From an uncultured Candidatus Saccharibacteria bacterium (GTDB lineage Bacteria; Patescibacteria; Saccharimonadia; Saccharimonadales; UBA6022): 21,594 nucleotides of DNA. A program made the translations under genes and the position numbers. The stretch covers positions 1 through 21,594 of the forward strand of contig CAMLGO010000004.1 in NCBI GenBank assembly GCA_946479665.1, in the 5' to 3' direction. The notes beneath the pieces were generated by a model. The model was not told where the DNA came from, ran no database searches, and saw only the letters and a program-made list of their open reading frames with translations. Numbering within the stretch: position 1 is the stretch's first letter; each line of letters opens with the position of its first letter. Below, in pieces: positions 1 to 9,365 of the stretch.

Positions 1-237
1 TTGGTGATTATTATTGTGGTCGTAGGTGTTATTGGATTACTGGGCTATGTTGCCTACAATAGTTTCCAGAACAAAAACACCGAATCAAGCAAGCAGGCGA
101 CTGCAAGTGACGTACAGGCGGTACCAACGATTAATTCGACTGACGATTTGCAGAAGGCCGAGCAAACGCTCGATCAGACAAATCTCGACAGTAGCGACGA
201 TGTAAAGCAACTTGATAGCGACCTAGCAACTTTCTAG
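1..237 (+). CDS. C-terminal part of a pilin-like or membrane-anchored small protein (5' end off the window)
   Basis: The reading frame is open from base 1 and stops at 235-237. The visible 78 residues begin with a strongly hydrophobic stretch (residues 1-20, rich in V, I, G and L), followed by a polar, low-complexity Ser/Thr/Asp/Gln tail that would lie outside the cell. The hydrophobic run starts abruptly at the window edge. A TTG occupies bases 1-3, but no ribosome-binding site can be seen, so the true start is probably upstream. The segment resembles the part of a type IV prepilin helix that follows the processing site and conserved Glu, but those residues are not in view, so the pilin reading is inference. 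A strong terminator follows 20 bases after the stop. Function unknown. Confidence 0.6.
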   Translation: MVIIIVVVGVIGLLGYVAYNSFQNKNTESSKQATASDVQAVPTINSTDDLQKAEQTLDQTNLDSSDDVKQLDSDLATF

Positions 238-256
238 TAGCGAGTCGTGACGTGTA

Positions 257-291
257 AATAGAGAGTCGATAGTGTTCGGCTCTCTATTTTT
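257..291 (+). terminator. Rho-independent terminator after the first gene
   Basis: Nine Watson-Crick pairs (AATAGAGAG with CTCTCTATT) extend inward through TCGA/TCGG, including one G-T pair. The loop is about six bases and a run of five T follows. It ends the transcript of the partial gene at the window start, before the tRNA pair. Confidence 0.85.
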
Positions 292-325
292 AAGCGGAAG
301 ATCTTTCTCGGGGTCTTTGAGTGTC

Positions 326-334
326 TGTTATAAT
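326..334 (+). promoter_or_regulatory. Extended -10 promoter of the tRNA-Cys/tRNA-Leu pair
   Basis: TGT followed by TATAAT (329-334) gives a consensus -10 with the TGn extension. No good -35 is visible at 16-18 bases. The predicted start near 341 lies just before the mature tRNA-Cys 5' end at 345. Confidence 0.6.
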
Positions 335-344
335 AATTCAAGAT

Positions 345-418
345 GGCGCCTTGGCCGAGTGGTTAGGCAACGGTCTGCAAAACCGTGTACACGGGTTCGA
401 ATCCCGTAGGTGCCTCCA
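345..418 (+). tRNA. tRNA-Cys (anticodon GCA)
   Basis: A complete cloverleaf is present. The acceptor GGCGCCT (345-351) pairs with AGGTGCC (408-414) with one G-T pair. The anticodon stem ACGGT/ACCGT encloses the loop CTGCAAA with GCA at 377-379. The T arm reads ACGGG TTCGAAT CCCGT. The discriminator is T415 and CCA is encoded at 416-418. It is the first gene of a two-tRNA unit with an 11-base spacer. Confidence 0.97.
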
Positions 419-429
419 TATATGTCTAC

Positions 430-516
430 GCGCGGATGGTGGAATCGGTAGACACGAGAGACTTAAAATCTCTTGGCCGCAAGGTCGTGCGGGTTCAAGT
501 CCCGCTCTGCGCACCA
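430..516 (+). tRNA. tRNA-Leu (anticodon TAA)
   Basis: This is a class II tRNA with a long variable arm. The acceptor GCGCGGA (430-436) pairs with TCTGCGC (506-512). The anticodon stem AGAGA/TCTCT encloses the loop CTTAAAA with TAA at 464-466. The D arm has the Leu-type TGGTGGAATCGGTAGACACG pattern. Discriminator A513 and an encoded CCA (514-516) complete it. Leu identity follows from the anticodon, long variable arm and A73. It is co-transcribed with tRNA-Cys and followed by a terminator. Confidence 0.97.
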
Positions 517-528
517 AAATTGATGAAG

Positions 529-555
529 ACTCGGCGTGCTAGCGTCGAGTTTTTT
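529..555 (+). terminator. Rho-independent terminator of the tRNA pair
   Basis: ACTCGGCG (529-536) pairs with CGTCGAGT (543-550) with one G-T pair and a six-base loop, followed directly by six T. It separates the tRNA transcript from lemA. Confidence 0.85.
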
Positions 556-564
556 GATTGGAAA

Positions 565-573
565 TGATATAAT
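565..573 (+). promoter_or_regulatory. Extended -10 promoter of lemA-htpX
   Basis: TGA followed by a perfect TATAAT (568-573). No convincing -35 is visible, consistent with an extended -10 promoter. The predicted start near 580 gives a leader of about 36 bases with an AGGGG ribosome-binding site before the lemA ATG. Confidence 0.6.
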
Positions 574-615
574 GAGGTCACAATAAATCGAACATATTTA
601 AGGGGTATCACAGAA

Positions 616-1173
616 ATGACAGCACTATGGATTATTCTCGGAATCATCGCCCTCATAGGAATTTTTCTATGGGCAACATATAACTCACTCGTTACGTTAA
701 AGGTGCGTGTTGATGAAGCATGGAGCGATATTACCGTTCAATTGAAGCGCCGATTGGATCTTATCCCAAACCTTGTGAACAGCGTCAAAGGCTATGCAGC
801 ACACGAAAGTGGCGTATTTGAAAAGGTAACCGAAGCTCGTGCTAATGCACTGAACGCTCAGGGCGTTAAAGAAACAGCCGAAGCAGAGAATCAATTCGAA
901 GGTGCCCTAAAGAGCCTCTTCGCCGTAGCCGAAGCCTACCCAGACCTCAAGGCGAACCAAAACTTCATCCAACTTCAAGACGAACTAGTCGACACCGAAG
1001 ATAAGATTCAGGCTTCTCGCCGTTTCTATAATGGTGGCGTACGCGATCTCAACACAAAGATCCAGGTTTTCCCAAACAATATTTTTGCCGGTATGCTTGG
1101 CTTTCATGCACGCGAATTCTTTGAAGTTGAAGACCAAGCTGCTGTTGAAAAGCCTGTCGACGTACAGTTCTAG
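616..1173 (+). CDS. lemA: LemA family membrane protein
   Basis: 185 residues, the usual LemA length. One N-terminal membrane helix (about residues 4-23) is followed by the LemA core: a Tyr-Asn-x-Leu start, an RVDEAWSDI-like segment, RRLDLIPNLV, and long amphipathic helices. The family is a helical bundle anchored by an N-terminal transmembrane segment; its biochemical role is poorly defined. The start is ATG 616 with AGGGG about ten bases upstream. htpX follows after 43 bases. The LemA/HtpX pairing is widespread and suggests shared work in membrane protein quality control, which is an inference from context. Confidence 0.93.
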   Translation: MTALWIILGIIALIGIFLWATYNSLVTLKVRVDEAWSDITVQLKRRLDLIPNLVNSVKGYAAHESGVFEKVTEARANALNAQGVKETAEAENQFEGALKSLFAVAEAYPDLKANQNFIQLQDELVDTEDKIQASRRFYNGGVRDLNTKIQVFPNNIFAGMLGFHAREFFEVEDQAAVEKPVDVQF

Positions 1174-1216
1174 ATCCTACCCTAACTACTAATACCGTCC
1201 GAGGAGATACTCTTAT

Positions 1217-2098
1217 ATGTATAACGCCATCGCCGCCAACAAACGTAACACCATCTTCGTGATGGCGGCGTTTGTTGGTATTATTGGCGCGATTGGATGG
1301 GTTGCCAGCTACATATATGGCGGCAATACTTCTATCTTCTATATTACGTTGATAGTAGCGGCCGTGTATGCGCTCATTCAATACTTTGCCGCGAGCCGCT
1401 TGGCGATTGCGATGACCGGCGCTCAGCAGATTGAAAAGCGCGACAATCCTCGGCTGTATCGAATGGTAGAAAATTTGGCCATTACAACTGGGATGCCAAC
1501 GCCAAAGGTGTATATTATTGATGATCCGGCTCCAAATGCATTTGCGACGGGCCGCGATCCTCGGCATGCTATTGTGGCGGCAACGACCGGGCTACTGGAT
1601 ATCATGGACGATACTGAGCTCGAAGCAGTACTTGCACACGAAATGGGACATGTTCAAAACTACGATATTCGTGTGAGTATGATCGCTTTTGGCCTCGTGA
1701 GTGTCATTGGCCTGCTGTCGGATATCGTCCTTCGCATGCTGTTCTTTAGTGGTGATCGACGCGACAGTGGGACTAACCCGGTTGTTATTGTGATTGGGAT
1801 TGTTGTTATTATCTTGGCGCCGATTATCGCCGCTATCGTACAGATGGCCGTAAGCCGTCAGCGTGAATATCTTGCCGATGCGACCGGTGCAATGACAACG
1901 CGTCACCCGGAAGCCTTAGCGCGAGCACTTGAGAAACTACAGCAATACGGCCGCCCGATGCAACGGCAAAATAGCGCCAGTGCGCATCTCTTTTTCAATA
2001 ACCCGCTAAAGCCAAGTTTTTTGAGCAAGCTTTTTAGTACACACCCACCACTCGAAGATCGTATTGCACGACTTCGAAATAACGCGAATAAATTCTAG
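1217..2098 (+). CDS. htpX: Membrane zinc metalloprotease HtpX (M48 family)
   Basis: 293 residues, normal for HtpX. Two N-terminal membrane helices (about 12-34 and 40-60) are followed by the protease domain with the zinc motif HEMGH (141-145) and the third ligand Glu217 in the REYLAD segment (216-221). Two further hydrophobic segments (about 155-176 and 188-212) lie between them, as in the family. HtpX cleaves damaged or misassembled membrane proteins from the cytoplasmic side. GAGGAG lies ten bases before ATG 1217, a slightly long spacing. It follows lemA in an apparent operon. All catalytic residues are present, so activity is expected. Confidence 0.95.
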   Translation: MYNAIAANKRNTIFVMAAFVGIIGAIGWVASYIYGGNTSIFYITLIVAAVYALIQYFAASRLAIAMTGAQQIEKRDNPRLYRMVENLAITTGMPTPKVYIIDDPAPNAFATGRDPRHAIVAATTGLLDIMDDTELEAVLAHEMGHVQNYDIRVSMIAFGLVSVIGLLSDIVLRMLFFSGDRRDSGTNPVVIVIGIVVIILAPIIAAIVQMAVSRQREYLADATGAMTTRHPEALARALEKLQQYGRPMQRQNSASAHLFFNNPLKPSFLSKLFSTHPPLEDRIARLRNNANKF

Positions 2099-2116
2099 AC
2101 TACGAATACTATCACT

Positions 2117-5597
<3,481 letters not shown>

Positions 5598-5601
<4 letters not shown>

Positions 5602-6155
5602 AAACGATCACATTTGCTACGGGCAATGCTCGTAAGATTGCCGAAGCAAAGCGAACATTTGATCAATATGGTATTGAACTTGCCACTGTAGCGGTTGATA
5701 TCGATGAGATTCAACATAGTAACCCGGCAGAGATCACAAAAGCCAAGGCGCGAGCGGCCTACGAGGCAGTCCATCAGCCAGTCGTCGTGCAAGATACAAG
5801 CTGGAATATTCCTGCCCTTGGCGGATTTCCTGGCGGGTATATGAAAGATACCGCTAACTGGTGGCAGGCGCAGGACTGGATGAATATCATGGCGCCATAT
5901 GACGATCGGCGAATTATTTGCCTCGAGCATGTCGCCTATTTCGATGGTGAAAATCTGCACCATTTTGAAGCTAGTTACGAAGGCGTGTTTGTCGACTTTC
6001 CTCGCGGATCAGCTGAAAACAACTCCCTGGAGCGATCCATCAGTCTTAATGGCACTGAGACTTTTGCCGAAATGCATGATCGCGGTGATTTGGCATCGGC
6101 CGCCGATGACTGTGAGCACTGGCGTCTCTTTGCTGAGTGGTTTAGTGAACAGTAG
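5598..6155 (+). CDS. Ham1/ITPase-like non-canonical purine NTP pyrophosphatase
   Basis: 185 residues from ATG 5598. The Ham1 signature is clear: an N-terminal beta strand leading to TGNARK (8-13), a basic helix, and QDTS near Asp66 followed by ALGGFPGGY (73-81). The FPGGY(M)K segment is closer to archaeal and eukaryotic ITPases than to the RdgB type. The family removes ITP, XTP and dITP to the monophosphates. The frame is open further upstream, but ATG 5598 is chosen because it gives the canonical N-terminus, overlaps the previous stop as ATGA, and has GGAG eight bases upstream. It is the last gene of the ligA-linked set. Substrate range is inferred from the family. Confidence 0.88.
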
Positions 6156-6160
6156 AAGCG

Positions 6161-6166
6161 TATACT
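6161..6166 (+). promoter_or_regulatory. -10 element placing the transcript start on the next ATG
   Basis: TATACT ends six bases before ATG 6173, so a start seven bases downstream would fall on the A of the start codon. No Shine-Dalgarno sequence is visible. No clear -35 is seen, so confidence is moderate. Confidence 0.45.
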
Positions 6167-6172
6167 GTAAAT

Positions 6173-6535
6173 ATGAATAAAGCCAAGCGTCAAGCCAAAC
6201 GAGCCGCAATTGCAGTGGTAGGTGCGATTGTTCTACTGATTGGAATTGTGGCTATCCCATACCCTGGCCCTGGTTGGCTAATTGTGTTTGCGGGGCTTGC
6301 AATTCTTTCGACTGAATTCGAATGGGCGGGGCGATTGCTCGAACGAGCTCGCGGCTATTATGACAGCTGGGTTGGATGGCTCAAGCGACAACACTGGGCA
6401 ATTCGTCTTCTGGCGCTGCTATTTACTGGCCTTGTCATCGTGGTAACTATCTGGCTGCTTAATGGCTTTGGTATTGTGAATGCCTGGCTTCATTTGGGTC
6501 TCGATTGGGTTCAGTCACCGTTGGTTCGCTCGTAA
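6173..6535 (+). CDS. PGPGW-motif transmembrane protein
   Basis: 120 residues. A basic N-terminus is followed by a hydrophobic helix (11-29) and the exact PGPGW motif (31-35), then a second hydrophobic segment (36-47), an amphipathic stretch with several Trp, and a third helix (about 80-105). This matches the PGPGW family of small bacterial membrane proteins, whose function is unknown. It lies 17 bases after the Ham1-like gene and may have its own leaderless promoter. The ABC exporter follows 30 bases later. Confidence 0.85.
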   Translation: MNKAKRQAKRAAIAVVGAIVLLIGIVAIPYPGPGWLIVFAGLAILSTEFEWAGRLLERARGYYDSWVGWLKRQHWAIRLLALLFTGLVIVVTIWLLNGFGIVNAWLHLGLDWVQSPLVRS

Positions 6536-6551
6536 ATAAGAACTTAGCGGT

Positions 6552-6557
6552 TATAAT
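6552..6557 (+). promoter_or_regulatory. -10 element of the ABC exporter gene (leaderless candidate)
   Basis: A perfect TATAAT ends eight bases before ATG 6566. A start six to eight bases downstream would be on or just before the start codon. The only upstream purines (AAGAAAAG) are a poor ribosome-binding site. The -35 is weak. Confidence 0.5.
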
Positions 6558-6565
6558 AAGAAAAG

Positions 6566-8380
6566 ATGGCTGAAGAGAAGCGTAAACTGTCAAAGAAGCA
6601 GCGCCTGCTAGGGGTTCTTCGTGTTGCGAAGATTACGTATCGTGCTGCTCCATCTGCTATTTTCGTTAAGGCAGCCGGTGCAGTTATTAGCGCGGTATTG
6701 CCGATCGTGACAACTTATTTTGCCGCCCTCACGACAACTGCACTGGCCGAAGCGTATTCCGGTGATGCATCGGCTGGTGGCAGGGCTATTATGTACGTCA
6801 TTGTTACTGCTGGACTTGGCGTGCTACTGACGGCATGGAGCAGCCTCGAAGATTACGTTAATCAGTTCGTGCGCTATAAGATTGATGCTGCCGTGAGTGA
6901 CCGCATGTACGAGCAGTTCCTGAGCCTCGATTTCTGGCATTACGACGATAAGCGTACGGCCGATCTTTTTGACAAAGCTCGACAGTTCGCTAATTTCTTT
7001 GGCTATGTGTTTGATAGGATTGCAGGTATCGCCACATCGTTTATTACTATGATTGCCGGCTTAGTGGCGCTCTTGTTTGTTAGTTGGTGGCTTGGCTTGA
7101 TCTTGATTGCTGCCGTGGTGCCAGGCATTGTGATTCAAATAAGGCTTTCTCGGGATCAGGTGAAGCATTGGAATGGCAACGTTGAAACGCGGCGCGCCAA
7201 GGATATGATCGAATGGAATATGTTCAGAGTAAATACGATTGCAGAGCTGCGACTCTACGGAGTAGTGCGACATCTTCTTGATCTGCGACTGAAGTTGCGT
7301 GATACCGATGAGAAAGAGCGAATCGAGTTTGAGCGAAAGTATATCTTCAAAAAGCTAGGCGCCGACGTGATCGAGGCCGCTGCAGAGGTGACTGCACTAT
7401 TATTCACGACATTCCAAATTATTGCACATGCGCAGCCGATCGGGCAGTTCCTCTACGTGCAGCAGGTTGTATCGCGAGCGATGGGCGGCTCGCGAGGCTT
7501 TGTATCGCAGCTGAATTCGATCGATGAAGATATCGCTAATTTATTTGATTATCAAGAGTTTATGGATCTGCCGACTGGTAAGAATCGGGCTATTGCACTA
7601 AAATCTCAGCCAAATGAGATACGGCTCGAGCATGTTTCGTTTCAATATCCTAGTGTCGATACGCAGGTACTCGATGATATTTCTTTAACAATAAAGCGCT
7701 CGCAGCATATTGCGATTGTTGGTGAGAATGGTGCAGGTAAGTCGACGCTGGTGAAGTTGCTTCTTGGTCTATATAATCCAACAGCCGGGCGAGTCATGGT
7801 TGACGGCTATGATCTTAAAGAAGTGGAGTTGATGACATGGCATAAATATCTAGGCGTATTGCAGCAGGAGTTTGCAAAATATTCTTTTGCTTCGGCCCGT
7901 GACAATATTTACCTGGGTGATGTGTCGGTTGCGCTTGATCAAACACGTTTTCAGGCAGCGCTTGATCGTGCGGAGGCGCGAACCTTCCTCGAGAAGTTGC
8001 CGAAGGGCTTGGACAGCTTTGTGAACCAATGGATGGAGCATAATGATGGTACGTCGGGGGTTGATCTTTCCGGCGGTCAGTGGCAACGCTTGGCGCTTGC
8101 ACGTAATTTTTATCGAGATAGTCCGATCATTGTTCTTGATGAGCCGACGAGTGCGATTGACGCACTGGCGGAATCGCGCATTTTTAAGCACCTGTTTGCT
8201 GATCGCTCGCGGACGGTCATCACGATCAGTCACCGTATCACTACAATTGAGCGTGCGGATGTTATCTATATGATGGAGCTAGGCAAACTCGTGGAGCAAG
8301 GAACGCACAAAGAGCTCGTTGCTAAAAAAGGTGCATATTATCATATGTTTGAGTCGCAGCTACGGGATAGCGAAAAATAA
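6566..8380 (+). CDS. ABC half-exporter (fused membrane and ATPase domains)
   Basis: 604 residues, the size of a half-transporter that works as a dimer. The N-terminal half is a membrane domain of six expected helices, including clear hydrophobic segments near 33-55, 75-95 and 160-195. The ATPase half has Walker A GENGAGKS (386-393), the ABC signature LSGGQ (501-505), Walker B ending Asp525-Glu526, and the switch His556 in ISHR. All catalytic residues are present. Family members export lipids, peptides or drugs. This one lacks an N-terminal peptidase domain, and its substrate cannot be predicted. Its stop codon lies inside the left arm of the bidirectional terminator that ends both it and the convergent RRM gene. 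Confidence 0.93.
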   Translation: MAEEKRKLSKKQRLLGVLRVAKITYRAAPSAIFVKAAGAVISAVLPIVTTYFAALTTTALAEAYSGDASAGGRAIMYVIVTAGLGVLLTAWSSLEDYVNQFVRYKIDAAVSDRMYEQFLSLDFWHYDDKRTADLFDKARQFANFFGYVFDRIAGIATSFITMIAGLVALLFVSWWLGLILIAAVVPGIVIQIRLSRDQVKHWNGNVETRRAKDMIEWNMFRVNTIAELRLYGVVRHLLDLRLKLRDTDEKERIEFERKYIFKKLGADVIEAAAEVTALLFTTFQIIAHAQPIGQFLYVQQVVSRAMGGSRGFVSQLNSIDEDIANLFDYQEFMDLPTGKNRAIALKSQPNEIRLEHVSFQYPSVDTQVLDDISLTIKRSQHIAIVGENGAGKSTLVKLLLGLYNPTAGRVMVDGYDLKEVELMTWHKYLGVLQQEFAKYSFASARDNIYLGDVSVALDQTRFQAALDRAEARTFLEKLPKGLDSFVNQWMEHNDGTSGVDLSGGQWQRLALARNFYRDSPIIVLDEPTSAIDALAESRIFKHLFADRSRTVITISHRITTIERADVIYMMELGKLVEQGTHKELVAKKGAYYHMFESQLRDSEK

Positions 8381-8414
8381 AATACCTCGCCAGATTATGG
8401 CGAGGTATTTTATT
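8376..8414. terminator. Bidirectional terminator between the ABC exporter and RRM genes
   Basis: A perfect 16-bp stem (8376-8391 with 8399-8414) has a seven-base loop. Each arm begins A-rich and ends T-rich, so T tracts follow the hairpin on both strands. It includes the exporter's TAA stop and lies 16 bases from the stop of the convergent minus-strand gene. Confidence 0.9.
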
Positions 8415-8430
8415 TGGCTAGGGTAGTAAA

Positions 8431-8775
8431 CTACCAGCTACGCTGACGGAATGAACCGCCACCGTTGCCACCACGGTCACCACCGCGGTCGTTGTTGCCA
8501 CCGAACTCACGACGAGGACGGTCTTCTTTTGGACGTGCAAGACCAACGCTGATAGTACGACCGTCAAGGTCCTTACCGTCAAGTTGATCAACAGCTTTTT
8601 GGTTGTCTGCTTCGTTTACCATCTCAACAAAGCCGAAGCCTTTTGAGCGGCCGCTATCGCGGTCAGTGATGACGCGTGCGCTAGCAACTTCGCCGATTTG
8701 CTCGAAATGAGCTTTGAGTGTGTCGTCAGTAGTTGCGTATGCAAGGCTACCGATGAATAGATTTTGTTGTGCCAT
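8431..8775 (-). CDS. Small RRM RNA-binding protein with Gly/Arg tail
   Basis: 114 residues. A single RNA recognition motif fills residues 4-82, with RNP2 LFIGSL (6-11) and RNP1 KGFGFVEM (45-52) carrying the aromatic RNA-stacking residues. A 30-residue Gly/Arg/Asn tail follows, ending RQRSW. This is the architecture of the cyanobacterial and other bacterial glycine-rich RNA-binding proteins, often abundant and cold-induced; the role here is probably RNA chaperone (inference). The start is ATG 8775. The upstream region contains only weak purine stretches rather than a strong ribosome-binding site. An unusually long non-coding leader may lie upstream. It converges with the ABC exporter at a shared terminator. 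Confidence 0.93.
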   Translation of the reverse strand: MAQQNLFIGSLAYATTDDTLKAHFEQIGEVASARVITDRDSGRSKGFGFVEMVNEADNQKAVDQLDGKDLDGRTISVGLARPKEDRPRREFGGNNDRGGDRGGNGGGSFRQRSW

Positions 8776-8856
8776 AATTGTGGTACTCTTTTCTTCTTAT
8801 CTGATTCTGGTTATCGTCAGATCGACCGCTTGTGCGATATGTGCGAAGAAGAGAGT

Positions 8857-8873
8857 TTACCTGATAGAGGTAA
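8857..8873. repeat. Short inverted repeat in the RRM gene upstream region
   Basis: TTACCT, a five-base spacer GATAG, then AGGTAA: a perfect 6-bp dyad 82 bases upstream of the RRM start. It could be a small hairpin in the mRNA leader or a protein-binding operator. Nothing in the sequence distinguishes these. Confidence 0.4.
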
Positions 8874-8965
8874 GCGCCCGCCTTTTGCCTGAATACGCGT
8901 GTGCTTCTGAACATAGCTATTTAAGCATGATTCTAAAAAAAACACCAGCATGAGCATAATGCCGC

Positions 8966-8994
8966 TTGCAATATATGAAGTATGGGCGGATAAT
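8966..8994 (+). promoter_or_regulatory. Promoter of a candidate small RNA
   Basis: TTGCAA (8966-8971), a 17-base spacer and GATAAT (8989-8994). The -10 matches consensus at five of six positions and the -35 at four, with ideal spacing. The predicted start near 9001 coincides with the outer helix of the structured element that follows. Confidence 0.5.
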
Positions 8995-9000
8995 AAACCA

Positions 9001-9121
9001 TAAGCTGGTACGCCAAAGGGGTGCCTTTGCGTATAAAACAAACACGTTACAAACAAAAACGTGCCCCGGGTGGGCGCGTAACAGCTAGAAAACTCGCCCT
9101 CGACAGATGCGGCGAGTTTTT
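9001..9121 (+). ncRNA. Candidate structured small RNA, about 120 nt, family not recognised
   Basis: There is no plausible protein gene here, but there is a complete transcription unit. An outer helix pairs AGCTGGTACGC (9003-9013) with GCGTAACAGCT (9076-9086): ten Watson-Crick pairs and one internal G-A mismatch across more than 60 bases. Inside are three hairpins: CAAAGG/CCTTTG (9014-9029, loop GGTG), CACGTT/AACGTG (9043-9063, nine-base A-rich loop) and a short GC hairpin CCC/GGG (9064-9074). Together they form a four-way junction with an A-rich linker. An intrinsic terminator (9089-9121) follows at once, and a promoter stands just upstream. It does not look like 6S, SRP, tmRNA or RNase P RNA, and I see no known riboswitch core. 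It ends just before tRNA-Ala. The fold was found by eye. Confidence 0.5.
9089..9121 (+). terminator. Rho-independent terminator of the candidate small RNA
   Basis: AAAACTCGCC (9089-9098) pairs perfectly with GGCGAGTTTT (9111-9120) around a 12-base loop, with five T at 9117-9121. Its presence on the plus strand, downstream of no plus-strand protein gene, is itself evidence of a transcript here. The loop contains the -35 of the tRNA-Ala promoter. Confidence 0.8.
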
Positions 9122-9129
9122 GTTACAAT
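9100..9129 (+). promoter_or_regulatory. Promoter of tRNA-Ala
   Basis: TCGACA (9100-9105), an 18-base spacer, and TACAAT (9124-9129) with a TGT extension directly before it. The predicted start is near 9136, about 38 bases before the mature tRNA. The -35 sits in the loop of the preceding terminator hairpin. Confidence 0.6.
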
Positions 9130-9173
9130 GAGTCGAGTTTGCAGCACTGAATCAGTCTCAGACCATCATACTT

Positions 9174-9250
9174 GGGGCATTAGCTCAGTTGGCTAGAGCG
9201 CTTCGCTGGCAGCGAAGAGGTCAGCGGTTCGAATCCGCTATGCTCCACCA
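9174..9250 (+). tRNA. tRNA-Ala (anticodon GGC)
   Basis: The acceptor GGGGCAT (9174-9180) pairs with ATGCTCC (9240-9246). Anticodon stem CTTCG/CGAAG encloses CTGGCAG with GGC at 9208-9210. The T arm carries GGTTCGAATCC. Discriminator A9247 and encoded CCA (9248-9250) follow. The third acceptor pair is G9176-T9244; the G-T pair at position 3 is the classical alanine identity element. Confidence 0.97.
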
Positions 9251-9266
9251 TAGTTGCCTTATTCGA

Positions 9267-9294
9267 AACACCCGGAATAATTCGGGTGTTTTTT
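9267..9294 (+). terminator. Rho-independent terminator of tRNA-Ala
   Basis: AACACCCG (9267-9274) pairs with CGGGTGTT (9283-9290), and the stem can extend inward by a G-T and an A-T pair. It is followed by a run of six T ending at 9294. Confidence 0.9.
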
Positions 9295-9328
9295 ATATAA
9301 TTCTCAGATTTAAGGCACATCCACGAGA

Positions 9329-9357
9329 TTGACTGAGTTATTCTTATGCTTCATAAT
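9329..9357 (+). promoter_or_regulatory. Promoter of the propeller protein gene (leaderless candidate)
   Basis: TTGACT (9329-9334), a 17-base spacer and CATAAT (9352-9357); each hexamer matches consensus at five of six positions. Only eight bases separate the -10 from ATG 9366 and there is no ribosome-binding site, so transcription probably starts at or next to the start codon. Confidence 0.65.
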
Positions 9358-9365
9358 CAAGCCCA

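Noticed and set aside
321..567. Open frames of 60-73 residues across the tRNA pair
   Set aside because: They are translations of the tRNA genes themselves.
1049..1567. 172-residue antisense open frame across lemA and htpX
   Set aside because: It lies opposite two confidently identified genes and has no domain signature or start site.
8817..9056. 79-residue minus-strand open frame with a hydrophobic middle
   Set aside because: It begins with TTG without a ribosome-binding site, runs through the candidate small RNA and the RRM leader, and has no coherent protein pattern after the hydrophobic stretch.
9001..9121. Identity as SRP RNA, tmRNA, 6S RNA or a known riboswitch
   Set aside because: There is no SRP GGAA/AGCA core, no tRNA-like acceptor end, no long single hairpin with a central bubble, and no riboswitch consensus I recognise; it is left as an unassigned RNA.
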